This document shows, one piece after another, positions 41,529 to 50,249 of a DNA stretch of 64,000 nt. The position numbers and the translations under genes were made by a program. Numbering within the stretch: the first letter of the stretch is position 1; the number at the start of each line of letters is the position of its first letter. The DNA is from Desulfomicrobium baculatum DSM 4028. GTDB lineage: Bacteria > Desulfobacterota > Desulfovibrionia > Desulfovibrionales > Desulfomicrobiaceae. Below the pieces are notes generated by a model. The model searched no databases. It was not told the DNA's origin and saw only the letters and a program-made list of their open reading frames with translations. The stretch is from the NCBI RefSeq assembly GCF_000023225.1, contig NC_013173.1:186001-250000 (forward strand), read 5' to 3'.

Positions 41529-43373
41529 ATGAGCCAGGAAAGCCTTACCGCCCGTTACCGCCCTCAGAGTTTTGCAGAAGTGGCCGGCCAGGACGCTGTC
41601 AAGCGCATCCTTTCCCGGGCTGCGTCCACCGGACGGGTCGCGCCGGCCTATCTGTTCAGCGGGACGCGCGGGGTGGGCAAGACCACCCTGGCCCGCATCT
41701 TCGCCAAGGCCCTGAACTGTCAGAACGGCCCCGCCTCCGAGCCCTGCAACCAGTGCCCGATCTGCCGCCAGATCACCCTCGGTTCGGCCGTGGACGTGGT
41801 CGAGATCGACGGCGCCTCCAACACCGGCGTGGACAATGTCCGCCGCCTGAAAGAGGACGTGGGCTACGCGCCGCTGGAGTGCCGCTACAAGGTCATCATC
41901 ATCGACGAAGCGCACATGCTCTCCAAGCAGGCCTTCAACGCGCTCCTCAAAACCCTCGAAGAGCCGCCAGGCCACGTGACCTTCATCATGGCCACCACGG
42001 AGCCGGAAAAATTTCCCCAGACCATCATCAGCCGTTGCCAGCATTTCGTCTTCAAGCGTCTGCCCCAGGCCGAACTGGTGCGGCACCTGGATGGCGTGCT
42101 CAAGCGCGAATCCTTTCCGGCCGAGCCTTCCGCCGTGACTCTTGTCGCCCGGCGCGGGGCCGGATCGGTGCGCGACGGCATGTCGCTTTTGGGCCAGGTC
42201 ATGGCCCTGGGTTCCGATTCCCTGACCCTGGCCGACGTGCGCGAGGTGCTGGGCCTGGCCGGTGGCGAGGTCTTTGTGCGCCTGATCGAATGCGTGCAGT
42301 CCCGCGACCTGCAAGGCCTGCACGCCCTGCTGACCCAGATCCTGGACCAGGGCGTGGACCTGGGTTTCTTCCTGCGCGAGCTGGCCGGTTGCTGGCGCAA
42401 TCTTTTTCTGTTGCACCAGATGGGTGACGCCGCGCGAAGCATCATCGACCTGCCGGCCGAAGAGGTGGACATCTGGGCCGCTGTCGCGCCCGGCTTTTCC
42501 CTTGGGCATTTGCACGCGGCCTGGCAGATGACCATGGACAGCCAGCGCAAGGTGCTGACCAGCATGGAGCCGGCCCTGGCCCTGGAACTTTTGCTCCTCA
42601 ATCTGGCCTGCCTGCCGGATCTGCTGGCCATGGGCGCCGGTGACGCCCGCCCCGGCGGCGATCCCGGCGGCGGAGCTGCCCCGGGGCGCCCCGCCCCGCC
42701 CCGGCCTCAGGCACCGCCCGTCCCGCCCCGGTCCGTTTCCGCGCCGGCGCGCCCTGCCTCGCAGCCTCCGGCGTCGACGGTTACGCTGCGGGAAGCGCAG
42801 GCTGATTTCAAAAGCCGGGCCGATGGTCCCGGCGCTGTTCCGCCCAGCTCCGCCACGCAGGCCGCGCCTGCCACGCAGTTCGCGCCCGTCGCCCAGCCCG
42901 CGCCCGTCCCCCAGCCCGCGCCCGTCGCCCAGCCCGCGCCCGTCGCCCAGGCCGCGCCTGTCGCACAGGCCGCGCCTGTCGCACAGGCCGCGCCTGCCGG
43001 TCCCAGGAATTGGGCCGGATTCGTGGCTTTTTGCGCCAAGCGGGGGGAGGGGGCAAAGCCTCTGCCAGGTCTGGACAAGGCCCAAGGGGAGCTCCGGGGC
43101 GCGGAGCTTGTGCTGACCAGCCAGCATATTTTTTTGTGCGACCGCTTAAAAGCCAGCATGCCTTTGTTGACGGAAGCGGCGCGTGCCTATTTCGGCCCGG
43201 GGGTGGCCGTGCGGGTTGATGCCCCTGCGGAGTCGGTGCGCAGGACCCGCACCGAATTGCGCGAGCTGGCGCTGGCCGATCCCGTGGTGCGTGAGGCTCA
43301 GGAAAAATTTCAGGCCCGGATTGTCGAGGTCCGGCCCCCAGCAAACGGAAATTCCAAGGAGAGCGAGATATGA
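41529..43373 (+). CDS. dnaX: DNA polymerase III subunits gamma and tau
   Basis: A 614-residue clamp-loader ATPase. Walker A is GTRGVGKTT (about 45-53). A zinc-binding group CQNGPASEPCNQCPIC follows (about 64-79), Walker B is IIIDEAHML, and the sensor/arginine-finger region has TTEPEKFPQTIISRCQ. Residues about 375-500 are a Pro/Ala-rich linker with tandem APVAQ-type repeats. The C-terminal part (about 500-614) is the tau-specific domain. No frameshift heptamer of the A-AAA-AAG type was seen, so a shorter gamma form is not predicted. The stop overlaps the ybaB start (ATGA). Confidence 0.95.
   Translation: MSQESLTARYRPQSFAEVAGQDAVKRILSRAASTGRVAPAYLFSGTRGVGKTTLARIFAKALNCQNGPASEPCNQCPICRQITLGSAVDVVEIDGASNTGVDNVRRLKEDVGYAPLECRYKVIIIDEAHMLSKQAFNALLKTLEEPPGHVTFIMATTEPEKFPQTIISRCQHFVFKRLPQAELVRHLDGVLKRESFPAEPSAVTLVARRGAGSVRDGMSLLGQVMALGSDSLTLADVREVLGLAGGEVFVRLIECVQSRDLQGLHALLTQILDQGVDLGFFLRELAGCWRNLFLLHQMGDAARSIIDLPAEEVDIWAAVAPGFSLGHLHAAWQMTMDSQRKVLTSMEPALALELLLLNLACLPDLLAMGAGDARPGGDPGGGAAPGRPAPPRPQAPPVPPRSVSAPARPASQPPASTVTLREAQADFKSRADGPGAVPPSSATQAAPATQFAPVAQPAPVPQPAPVAQPAPVAQAAPVAQAAPVAQAAPAGPRNWAGFVAFCAKRGEGAKPLPGLDKAQGELRGAELVLTSQHIFLCDRLKASMPLLTEAARAYFGPGVAVRVDAPAESVRRTRTELRELALADPVVREAQEKFQARIVEVRPPANGNSKESEI
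42880..43000 (+). repeat. 18-base tandem repeat inside dnaX
   Basis: About six copies of an 18-base unit of the form GCGCCCGTCGCCCAGCCC, with drift, encode A-P-V-A-Q-P/A repeats of the linker between the ATPase core and the tau domain. The unit is a multiple of three, so copy-number changes keep the frame. Confidence 0.85.
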
Positions 43374-43666
43374 ACGAACTTATCAGACAGGCGCAGATGA
43401 TGCAGAAGAAGATGCTGCGCACCCAGGAAGAGATAGGCAAGAAGGAAGTGGAGACCAGCGTCGGCGGCGGCATGGTCACGGTCAAGGCGACCTGCTCCGG
43501 CGAGATTTTGTCGGTGGTTATCGACCCGGCCGTGCTCGAAGACGTGGAAATGCTCCAGGACATGGTCCTGGCCGCGGTCAACGAAGCCTTGAAGAAGGGC
43601 AAGGACATGATGCAGGGCGAGATGGCCCAGATCACCGGCGGGATGAAGATTCCCGGTCTTTTCTAG
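43370..43666 (+). CDS. ybaB: YbaB/EbfC-family nucleoid-associated protein
   Basis: A 98-residue protein: an N-terminal helix rich in Met, Gln and Lys (LIRQAQMMQKKMLRTQEEI), a central sheet (VETSVGGGMVTVKATCSGEILSVVIDP) and a C-terminal helix (DMVLAAVNEALKKGKDMM). This is the YbaB fold, a DNA-binding dimer. The dnaX-ybaB-recR order is conserved in many bacteria, which supports the call. Confidence 0.95.
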   Translation: MNELIRQAQMMQKKMLRTQEEIGKKEVETSVGGGMVTVKATCSGEILSVVIDPAVLEDVEMLQDMVLAAVNEALKKGKDMMQGEMAQITGGMKIPGLF

Positions 43667-43675
43667 GGCATATCG

Positions 43676-44281
43676 GTGCAGCGCCTTCCCGCCCCTTTGC
43701 AAAAGATAGTTGATCAGTTTTCGGCCCTGCCCGGGGTGGGGCCGAAAAGCGCCTTGCGCATGGCCCTGACCCTGCTCAAATGGCCCGAGGAGTCCGTGCG
43801 TTCCTTTGGCCGGGACATCGAGGGCCTGCGCAGCGCCCTGCATATCTGCTCGCGGTGCTGCGGCCTGGCCGACAGCGATCCCTGCCATCTCTGCGCAGAC
43901 CCCAAGCGGACGCCGGAACAGCTCTGCCTGGTCTCGGAATGGGACAGCCTCATGGTCATGGAGGAATCCGGCATCTTCAAGGGCCGTTATCTGATCCTGG
44001 GCGGCCTGCTTTCTCCCCTGGACGGGATCGATGCCAGGTCGCTCGAGATGGACAAGCTCGAATCCATCCTGCGCGAGGGGCAGGTGCGCGAAGTCATCCT
44101 GGCCCTGGGTTCGACCATGGAGGCCGAAGCCACGGGGTCCTATGTGCACAACCTGCTGACGCGCAGCTTTCCGGACGTTGCCGTGACCCGTCTGGCCCAG
44201 GGCATTCCGCTGGGCTCGGAGCTCAAGTACGTGGACCGCGAAACCCTGAAACAGTCCCTCAAACACAGGCAGTCCCTGTAG
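43676..44281 (+). CDS. recR: Recombination mediator RecR
   Basis: A 201-residue protein of the RecFOR pathway. It has a helix-hairpin-helix (SALPGVGPKSALRMAL), a C4 zinc finger (CSRCCGL, then CHLC) and a Toprim domain with LCLVSEWDSLMVMEESGIFKGRYLILGG. It starts with GTG at 43676, ten bases after the ybaB stop. It loads RecA onto gapped DNA together with RecO. Confidence 0.95.
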   Translation: MQRLPAPLQKIVDQFSALPGVGPKSALRMALTLLKWPEESVRSFGRDIEGLRSALHICSRCCGLADSDPCHLCADPKRTPEQLCLVSEWDSLMVMEESGIFKGRYLILGGLLSPLDGIDARSLEMDKLESILREGQVREVILALGSTMEAEATGSYVHNLLTRSFPDVAVTRLAQGIPLGSELKYVDRETLKQSLKHRQSL

Positions 44282-44285
44282 CCCC

Positions 44286-46460
44286 ATGTGCAGCATACAG
44301 GGCGAAGTCATTACCGTCGTCTACCACAATCCCGATAACGGGTACGTCATCGCGCGGCTGGATTCGCCGTCCGAGCCCGGCCAGGTCAACGTGGTCGGGC
44401 TGCTGGGCGATGTGGCTCCGGGTGAATCCCTGCGCCTGACCGGCGAGTGGGTCGAGCATCCCAAGTTCGGACGGCAGTTCAAGGCCGAGTCCTGCGAGCA
44501 TCTTCTGCCTGCGTCCATAAACGGCATCCGCCGCTTTCTGGGCTCCGGCGCGGTCAAGGGCATCGGCGAGAAAACCGCCGACCGCCTGATCAGCCGCTTC
44601 GGCAGCCAGATTCTCGACATCATGGATTCGGACCCCGAGCAGCTGCTGGAAGTGGAGGGCATCGGCCCGGCCAAATTGAAGACCATAGTCTCGTCCTGGC
44701 AGGAGAAGCGGGAAGTGCGCGGGCTGATGCTCTTTTTGCAGACCCACGGCGTAGCCACGACCTTCGCCCACCGCATCTTCCGTCATTACGGGGTCAACGC
44801 CGTGCAGCGCCTGCGGGCCAATCCCTATGATCTGGCCTACGACATCCATGGCATCGGGTTCCGCACCGCCGACGAGGTGGCCTTGAAGCTCGGCTTTGCC
44901 GAGGACGCGCCCCAGCGTCTGGAGGCCGGGGTGGAATACTGCCTGCGCCAGACGGCGGATGGGGCGGGGCACATGTTCCTGCCGCGTCCCACGCTGGCGG
45001 AGGAGGCGGCCAAGCTGCTGGGCTGCCATGACCTGGAGCTGATCGAGGAGCAGATCGACGCCCTGGCCGAGCGCAAGCGTCTGGTGATCGAGCCCTTGCC
45101 GGAAAAGGGCGTGGCCGAGGCCGTTTTTCTGACCTATTTCTACCGCACCGAGCGCGAGATCGCGTCGCGCCTGCAGGGCCTCCTGGATCATGTCAGCCGC
45201 CTCGACCCGCAGAAGATATCAAAAGCCGTGGAGCGTGAGGAGCAGCGCCAGTCCCTGACCCTGTCGGAAGAGCAGCGCGCGGCGGTGGAGTCGGCCTGCG
45301 GGCACAAGGTGTCCATCATCACCGGCGGGCCGGGCACGGGCAAGACGACCATCACCCGTGTCGTGGTGCGGGCCTTGAAAGCCCTGGGGCTGAAGATTTC
45401 CCTGGCCGCGCCCACGGGCCGGGCCGCCAAAAGGCTGGCCGAGGCCACCGGGTTCACGGCCACGACCCTGCACCGCCTGCTGCGTTATCAGCCGGCCACT
45501 GGGTTCGAGTTCAACGAGGAGAAGAAACTCTCCGCCGACGTCATGGTCGTGGACGAGGTTTCCATGCTCGACTGCGGTCTGTGCCTGTCGCTCCTGCGCG
45601 CCCTGCCCCTGACCTGCCGCCTGGTTTTCGTCGGCGATGAGAATCAGCTGCCGTCGGTGGGCGCGGGCAACGTGCTCGGGGACATGATCGAAAGCGGCGT
45701 GGTCCCGGCCGTGCGCCTGACGCACATCTACCGCCAGGCGCGGGAGAGCATGATCGTGGTCAACGCCCACCGCATCAACGAGGGCGAGTTTCCCCTCGGC
45801 AGCCCGGAGGCTCCGCCCAAGGCCGATTTCTTTTGGGTCGAGAAAGAGAATCTCATTGAACTGCAGGCCCTGGTCCTGCGCATGGTCTGCGAGCGCATCC
45901 CCGAAGCGTACGGCCTTGATCCCATGACCGACGTGCAGGTGCTCACCCCCATGCACAAGGGCGAGGTCGGTACCGTGGCCCTGAACCGCCTGCTGCAGGA
46001 ACGCCTCAATCCGGATGGCCGGGAACTGGTGCGCGGCCAGCGTGCCTATCGGGTCGGGGACCGCATTCTGCAACTCAGGAACAACTACGACAAGGAAGTC
46101 TTCAACGGCGACCTTGGCCGCATCCTGGCCATCGACACCGAAGACGAGACCTTGCATGCGGAATTCGATGGCCGGGAGGTGGAGTACGGGTTCGACGAAC
46201 TCGACGAGATCGGTCTGGCCTACGCCATCAGCGTGCACAAGAGCCAGGGCAGCGAGTATCCGGCCGTGGTCATGCCGGTGGTCTCGCAGCACTACATGCT
46301 CCTGCAGAGAAATCTCATCTACACCGGATTGACCAGAGCCAGGAAGCTGGCCGTGCTCATGGGCTCGCGCCGCGCCATGCACATGGGCCTGGGCAACGAG
46401 CGCGGGCGGCAACGCCATACGTCTCTGGCCGTGCGCCTGGCAAAAGAGGGTCAAATCTAG
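44286..46460 (+). CDS. recD2: RecD2-type 5'-3' DNA helicase
   Basis: A 724-residue SF1B helicase. The N-terminal part (about 1-180) has OB-like and helix-hairpin-helix segments (GAVKGIGEKTADRLI, VEGIGPAKLKTI). Walker A is GGPGTGKTT near residue 345, then VVDEVSMLD and GDENQLPSVGAGNVL, and the C-terminal YAISVHKSQGSEYP and YTGLTRARKL motifs. It lacks RecBC partners nearby, which is normal for RecD2. It begins four bases after the recR stop. Confidence 0.95.
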   Translation: MCSIQGEVITVVYHNPDNGYVIARLDSPSEPGQVNVVGLLGDVAPGESLRLTGEWVEHPKFGRQFKAESCEHLLPASINGIRRFLGSGAVKGIGEKTADRLISRFGSQILDIMDSDPEQLLEVEGIGPAKLKTIVSSWQEKREVRGLMLFLQTHGVATTFAHRIFRHYGVNAVQRLRANPYDLAYDIHGIGFRTADEVALKLGFAEDAPQRLEAGVEYCLRQTADGAGHMFLPRPTLAEEAAKLLGCHDLELIEEQIDALAERKRLVIEPLPEKGVAEAVFLTYFYRTEREIASRLQGLLDHVSRLDPQKISKAVEREEQRQSLTLSEEQRAAVESACGHKVSIITGGPGTGKTTITRVVVRALKALGLKISLAAPTGRAAKRLAEATGFTATTLHRLLRYQPATGFEFNEEKKLSADVMVVDEVSMLDCGLCLSLLRALPLTCRLVFVGDENQLPSVGAGNVLGDMIESGVVPAVRLTHIYRQARESMIVVNAHRINEGEFPLGSPEAPPKADFFWVEKENLIELQALVLRMVCERIPEAYGLDPMTDVQVLTPMHKGEVGTVALNRLLQERLNPDGRELVRGQRAYRVGDRILQLRNNYDKEVFNGDLGRILAIDTEDETLHAEFDGREVEYGFDELDEIGLAYAISVHKSQGSEYPAVVMPVVSQHYMLLQRNLIYTGLTRARKLAVLMGSRRAMHMGLGNERGRQRHTSLAVRLAKEGQI

Positions 46461-46569
46461 CCCAAGGGGCTGAAAGGACGGACAAATGGGGCCGAAATCA
46501 TGGATTTGCGGGCGCGAGATGCGTTGACAGGGCCGCGAAAGCTTGTCTATGGAGTCTCTTTTGTGGATT

Positions 46570-46652
46570 GCGGGCGTGGCGGAACGGTAAACGCACCAGC
46601 CTTAGGAGCTGGCGCCAAAAGCTTGTAGGTTCGAATCCTATCGCCCGCACCA
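46570..46652 (+). tRNA. tRNA-Leu (anticodon TAG)
   Basis: Cloverleaf with acceptor GCGGGCG/CGCCCGC, anticodon stem CCAGC/GCTGG around loop CTTAGGA (anticodon TAG, reads CTA), a long class II variable arm and TTCGAAT T-loop. The CCA end is encoded at 46650-46652. Confidence 0.95.
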
Positions 46653-46834
46653 AAAAATAGTGAGCAAGCGTCCTGGCAAAGAGGCCCGAAGGCCAGAACT
46701 ATTCAGGACTGTTCGGACTTATTGAGGAAATGGCGGGAACGGGCAGACCACGGAAAACAGTTTCGGTCCGTCTCCCGTATCAGATCGATTATCCGGGCCC
46801 CCGAGGGAGCGCCCATCACCTAAGGAGTGGAGTC

Positions 46835-48142
46835 ATGGAATACAAAGTCGAAGAACTTTCCCCGGTCAAGCGCAAAGTGGCGGTGGAAGTAAGTGTCGAG
46901 GAAGTGCATGCCGCGCTGGCCGCCACCGTGGCCCTGTACCGCAAGGGTGCCGACATCAAGGGCTTTCGCAAGGGCAAGGTCCCGTCCTCCGTGGTCGAGG
47001 CCAAGTACCGCAAGCAGATTTACGGCGAGGCCACGACCGACCTGATCAACTATCATATCAATGATATTCTGGGCGAACTCAAGCTCTCCCCCCTGTCCCG
47101 CATCGACGTGGATGCCAAGGAGATGGAGCGGGACGAGAATTTTTCCTATTCCTTTTCTTTTGAAATCGCTCCCTCTTTCGACCTGCCCGAGTACAAGGGC
47201 CTGGCCGTTGAAGAGGAAGACGTGGTCGTCGACCCGCAGCAGGTTGAGGACGTCATCGAGCGTATCCGTCAGAACATGGCCAAGACCGTGATCATTAAAG
47301 AGGAGCGTCCCGCCGCTACCGGCGACATCGCAGTCATCGACTTCCAGGCTTTCCAGGACGGAGCCGCCATGGAAGGGATCGCAGCCAACAAGTTTGAGCT
47401 CCCCTTGGGCGAAGGCAATTCCTTGCCCGAGTTCGAGGATATCGTCATCGGCATGACGCCCGGCGAAACCAGGGAGAATGCGCTGACCTTTCCCGCGGAT
47501 TTCATCAACGACAAGCTGGCCGGCCAGACCGTGTCCATGCAGGTCACCCTGCATGCCATCAAGGCCCGCAATCTTCCCGAGGTCGATGATGATTTTGCCG
47601 ACCAGGCCGGCGGCTACTCTTCGGTGCAGGATCTGAAGGACGCCATCGAGAAGTCCTATGTTTCGACCCGCAAGCAGCTGGTCAAGGGCGATGCCCAGAA
47701 GAAGCTCCTGGACGGCATCAAGGCCGAGATCAGCTTCGAGCTGCCGCAGAGCATCGTCGAAGAGCAGATCGACAAGCAGATCGTGGAGCTGCAGGGCAAG
47801 CTTGAGCGTCAGGGCAAGAGCCTCGACTCTCTGGGTCGCACTCCTGCGGAGCTGCGCGAAGAGAACCGCGCGCAGGCCGAGGACGTGGTCAAGTCCTCGC
47901 TGGTCCTGCTGGCTATCGCGAATGCCGAAAATCTGACGGTCGATCCGCAGGAAGTGGATCTGGTCCTGCAGAAGATGGCCGCATCCACCGGTCAGGACTT
48001 CCATTCCATCAAGGATTATTACGAGCAGCACAATCTGATGATCCCGCTGAAAGATCGGGTCCTGGCCGACAAAGCCATGGAGCTTATTTACGAAAACGCC
48101 ACGGTGACCACGGTTCCCCCGGCAGCCGCCCCGAACGCATAG
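46835..48142 (+). CDS. tig: Trigger factor, ribosome-bound chaperone and prolyl isomerase
   Basis: A 435-residue protein. The ribosome-binding N-terminal domain (about 1-115) contains GFRKGKVP, the trigger-factor signature. The FKBP-like isomerase domain (about 150-240) has GDIAVIDFQAFQDG and LPEFEDIVIGMTPGE. The C-terminal helical domain follows. ATG at 46835 has AAGGAG and GGAG upstream; the frame is open 35 codons earlier without family sequence. It is followed by a terminator and then clpP-clpX-lon, the classical order. Confidence 0.95.
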   Translation: MEYKVEELSPVKRKVAVEVSVEEVHAALAATVALYRKGADIKGFRKGKVPSSVVEAKYRKQIYGEATTDLINYHINDILGELKLSPLSRIDVDAKEMERDENFSYSFSFEIAPSFDLPEYKGLAVEEEDVVVDPQQVEDVIERIRQNMAKTVIIKEERPAATGDIAVIDFQAFQDGAAMEGIAANKFELPLGEGNSLPEFEDIVIGMTPGETRENALTFPADFINDKLAGQTVSMQVTLHAIKARNLPEVDDDFADQAGGYSSVQDLKDAIEKSYVSTRKQLVKGDAQKKLLDGIKAEISFELPQSIVEEQIDKQIVELQGKLERQGKSLDSLGRTPAELREENRAQAEDVVKSSLVLLAIANAENLTVDPQEVDLVLQKMAASTGQDFHSIKDYYEQHNLMIPLKDRVLADKAMELIYENATVTTVPPAAAPNA

Positions 48143-48151
48143 TTTCTTGGA

Positions 48152-48182
48152 GGGCCGGGCTTGACCCGGCCCCTTTTCTTTT
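48152..48182 (+). terminator. Intrinsic terminator after tig
   Basis: A perfect eight-base GGGCCGGG/CCCGGCCC stem with a five-base loop and a CTTTTCTTTT tail, ten bases past the tig stop. Confidence 0.9.
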
Positions 48183-48331
48183 CCGGGGAGTTCGCGCTCG
48201 ATCTGGCAGGCAATGTGCAGGTGGAAGCGGACGAACCGCGAGTCTCAGCACACAACCCTTGACACCCTGCTTCGGATCGTTATTTTTCAAATCTTTGGTG
48301 TCTGTCCCTATTTTGTTTTTCAGGAGCTTTC

Positions 48332-48928
48332 ATGGTCAGTAATTCCGTATTCGTCATTGAAAACACCGGCCGCGGCGAGCGGATGTACGATATATATTCC
48401 CGCCTGCTCAAAGACCGCATCGTGCTTCTGGGCACTCCCATCGACGACCACGTCGCCAATTCCATCTGCGCCCAGCTGCTTTTTCTGGAGTCGGAAAATC
48501 CGGAGAAGCAGATCTACATGTACATCAACTCTCCCGGCGGGGCAGTGACGGCCGGCATGGCCATCTATGACACCATGCAGTACATCTCCGCGCCCGTGGC
48601 CACCCTGTGCATCGGCCAGGCCGCAAGCATGGCGGCGGTGCTTCTGGCCGCCGGCGAGAAGGGCATGCGCTACACGCTGCCGCATTCACGCATCATGATC
48701 CACCAGCCCATGGGCGGTTTCCAGGGCCAGGCCACGGACATCGCCATCCAGGCCAAGGAAATCATCCGTCTGCGCGGGGAATTGAACGGCATCCTGGCGA
48801 ATCACACCGGCCAGACGCTGGAAAAGGTTGAACAGGACACGGAACGGGATTATTTCATGAGCGGGGAAGAAGCCTGCGCTTACGGTCTCATCGACCAGGT
48901 CCTGGCCTCCCGCAAGGAACTGGAATAG
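48332..48928 (+). CDS. clpP: ATP-dependent Clp protease proteolytic subunit
   Basis: A 198-residue serine protease. The triad is Ser99 ([10 protein letters not shown]), His124 (MIHQPMGG) and Asp173 (TERDYFM). The N terminus has [17 protein letters not shown]. It forms the tetradecameric chamber that works with ClpX, encoded 35 bases downstream. AGGAG precedes the ATG. Confidence 0.97.
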   Translation: MVSNSVFVIENTGRGERMYDIYSRLLKDRIVLLGTPIDDHVANSICAQLLFLESENPEKQIYMYINSPGGAVTAGMAIYDTMQYISAPVATLCIGQAASMAAVLLAAGEKGMRYTLPHSRIMIHQPMGGFQGQATDIAIQAKEIIRLRGELNGILANHTGQTLEKVEQDTERDYFMSGEEACAYGLIDQVLASRKELE

Positions 48929-48963
48929 ATTTCGGGAATTATTTTAGAATTTTTGAGGTAATC

Positions 48964-50214
48964 ATGGCGGAAAGAAAAAAAAGAACTGGCAAGGATCTGA
49001 CCTGCTCTTTTTGCGGAAAGGGACAGGACGAAGTGTTGCGACTCATTGCCGGTCCGGATGTATACATCTGCAATGAATGCATTGGCCTGTGCGATGACAT
49101 TTTGAAAAATGACAATCGCAAGGAAGATATTGATTCATCGGACATCCCGTTGCCCCAGGAGATCAAGGCCGCCCTGGATGATTACGTGGTCGGCCAGGAC
49201 GACGCCAAGAAGATCCTGTCCGTGGCAGTGTACAACCACTATAAGCGCATCAAGTACCACGCCCTGGTCAAGGATGACGTGGAACTCGACAAGAGCAACA
49301 TTCTGCTGATCGGGCCCACGGGTTCGGGCAAGACCCTGCTGGCACAGACCCTGGCCCGCATCCTGAAAGTGCCCTTTGCCATCGCCGACGCCACGACGCT
49401 GACCGAGGCCGGGTACGTGGGCGAGGACGTGGAGAACATCCTGGTCCAGCTGGTGCAGAACGCCGACTACAACCTGGAGACGGCGGCCAAGGGCATCATC
49501 TATGTGGATGAGATCGACAAGATTTCGCGCAAGTCCGACAGCCCGTCCATCACCCGCGACGTGTCCGGCGAGGGCGTGCAGCAGGCGCTTTTGAAGATCA
49601 TCGAAGGGACCGTGGCCAACATCCCGCCCAAGGGCGGCCGCAAGCATCCGCAGCAGGAATTCATCCGCCTTGATACGTCGAACATCCTTTTCATTGTCGG
49701 CGGGGCCTTCATCGGACTGGACGAAATGGTCAAGCAGCGCGTGCAGGGTTCGAGCATGGGTTTCGGCGCCACGATGCGTCGCAAGCAGGACGACAACACC
49801 GACAGCCTGCTCAAACAGGTCCACCCCATGGACCTCATCCGTTTCGGACTTATTCCTGAATTTACAGGCCGCATTTCGGTCATCACCTCGCTCACCGAAT
49901 TGAACGAGGACGATCTGATGCGTATCCTGCAGGAGCCCAAGAACGCTCTCATCAAACAGTACCAGAAGATGTTCGAGCTTGAGAACGTGGAACTCAAATT
50001 CACGCAAAATGCCTTGAAGGCCCTGGCCGCCAGAGCCATCAAGCTGGAAACCGGGGCCCGGGGCCTGCGGTCCGTGATGGAATCCATCATGCTCGACATC
50101 ATGTACACTCTGCCGTCCACCAAGGACGTGACGGAATGCGTTATCAACAAGGCCGTGGTGGAAGAGGGCAAGGAACCTTTGCTCCTGTACAAACCCGAGG
50201 CCAAGAGCGCCTGA
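48964..50214 (+). CDS. clpX: ClpX, unfoldase subunit of ClpXP
   Basis: A 416-residue AAA+ ATPase. The N-terminal zinc-binding domain has Cys14, Cys17, Cys36 and Cys39 (CSFCG, CNEC). Walker A is GPTGSGKT (near 117) and Walker B is [10 protein letters not shown]. The ClpP-binding loop lies near GFGATM, and sensor 2 is in the [14 protein letters not shown] region. It unfolds substrates for ClpP. Between clpP and lon. Confidence 0.97.
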   Translation: MAERKKRTGKDLTCSFCGKGQDEVLRLIAGPDVYICNECIGLCDDILKNDNRKEDIDSSDIPLPQEIKAALDDYVVGQDDAKKILSVAVYNHYKRIKYHALVKDDVELDKSNILLIGPTGSGKTLLAQTLARILKVPFAIADATTLTEAGYVGEDVENILVQLVQNADYNLETAAKGIIYVDEIDKISRKSDSPSITRDVSGEGVQQALLKIIEGTVANIPPKGGRKHPQQEFIRLDTSNILFIVGGAFIGLDEMVKQRVQGSSMGFGATMRRKQDDNTDSLLKQVHPMDLIRFGLIPEFTGRISVITSLTELNEDDLMRILQEPKNALIKQYQKMFELENVELKFTQNALKALAARAIKLETGARGLRSVMESIMLDIMYTLPSTKDVTECVINKAVVEEGKEPLLLYKPEAKSA

Positions 50215-50249
50215 CCATCCGTGGTCGGCCAAGACCTGCGAGACCAACC

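Noticed and set aside
41529-43373. Programmed frameshift in dnaX giving a short gamma subunit.
   Set aside because: No slippery A-AAA-AAG heptamer with a following hairpin was found in the relevant region.
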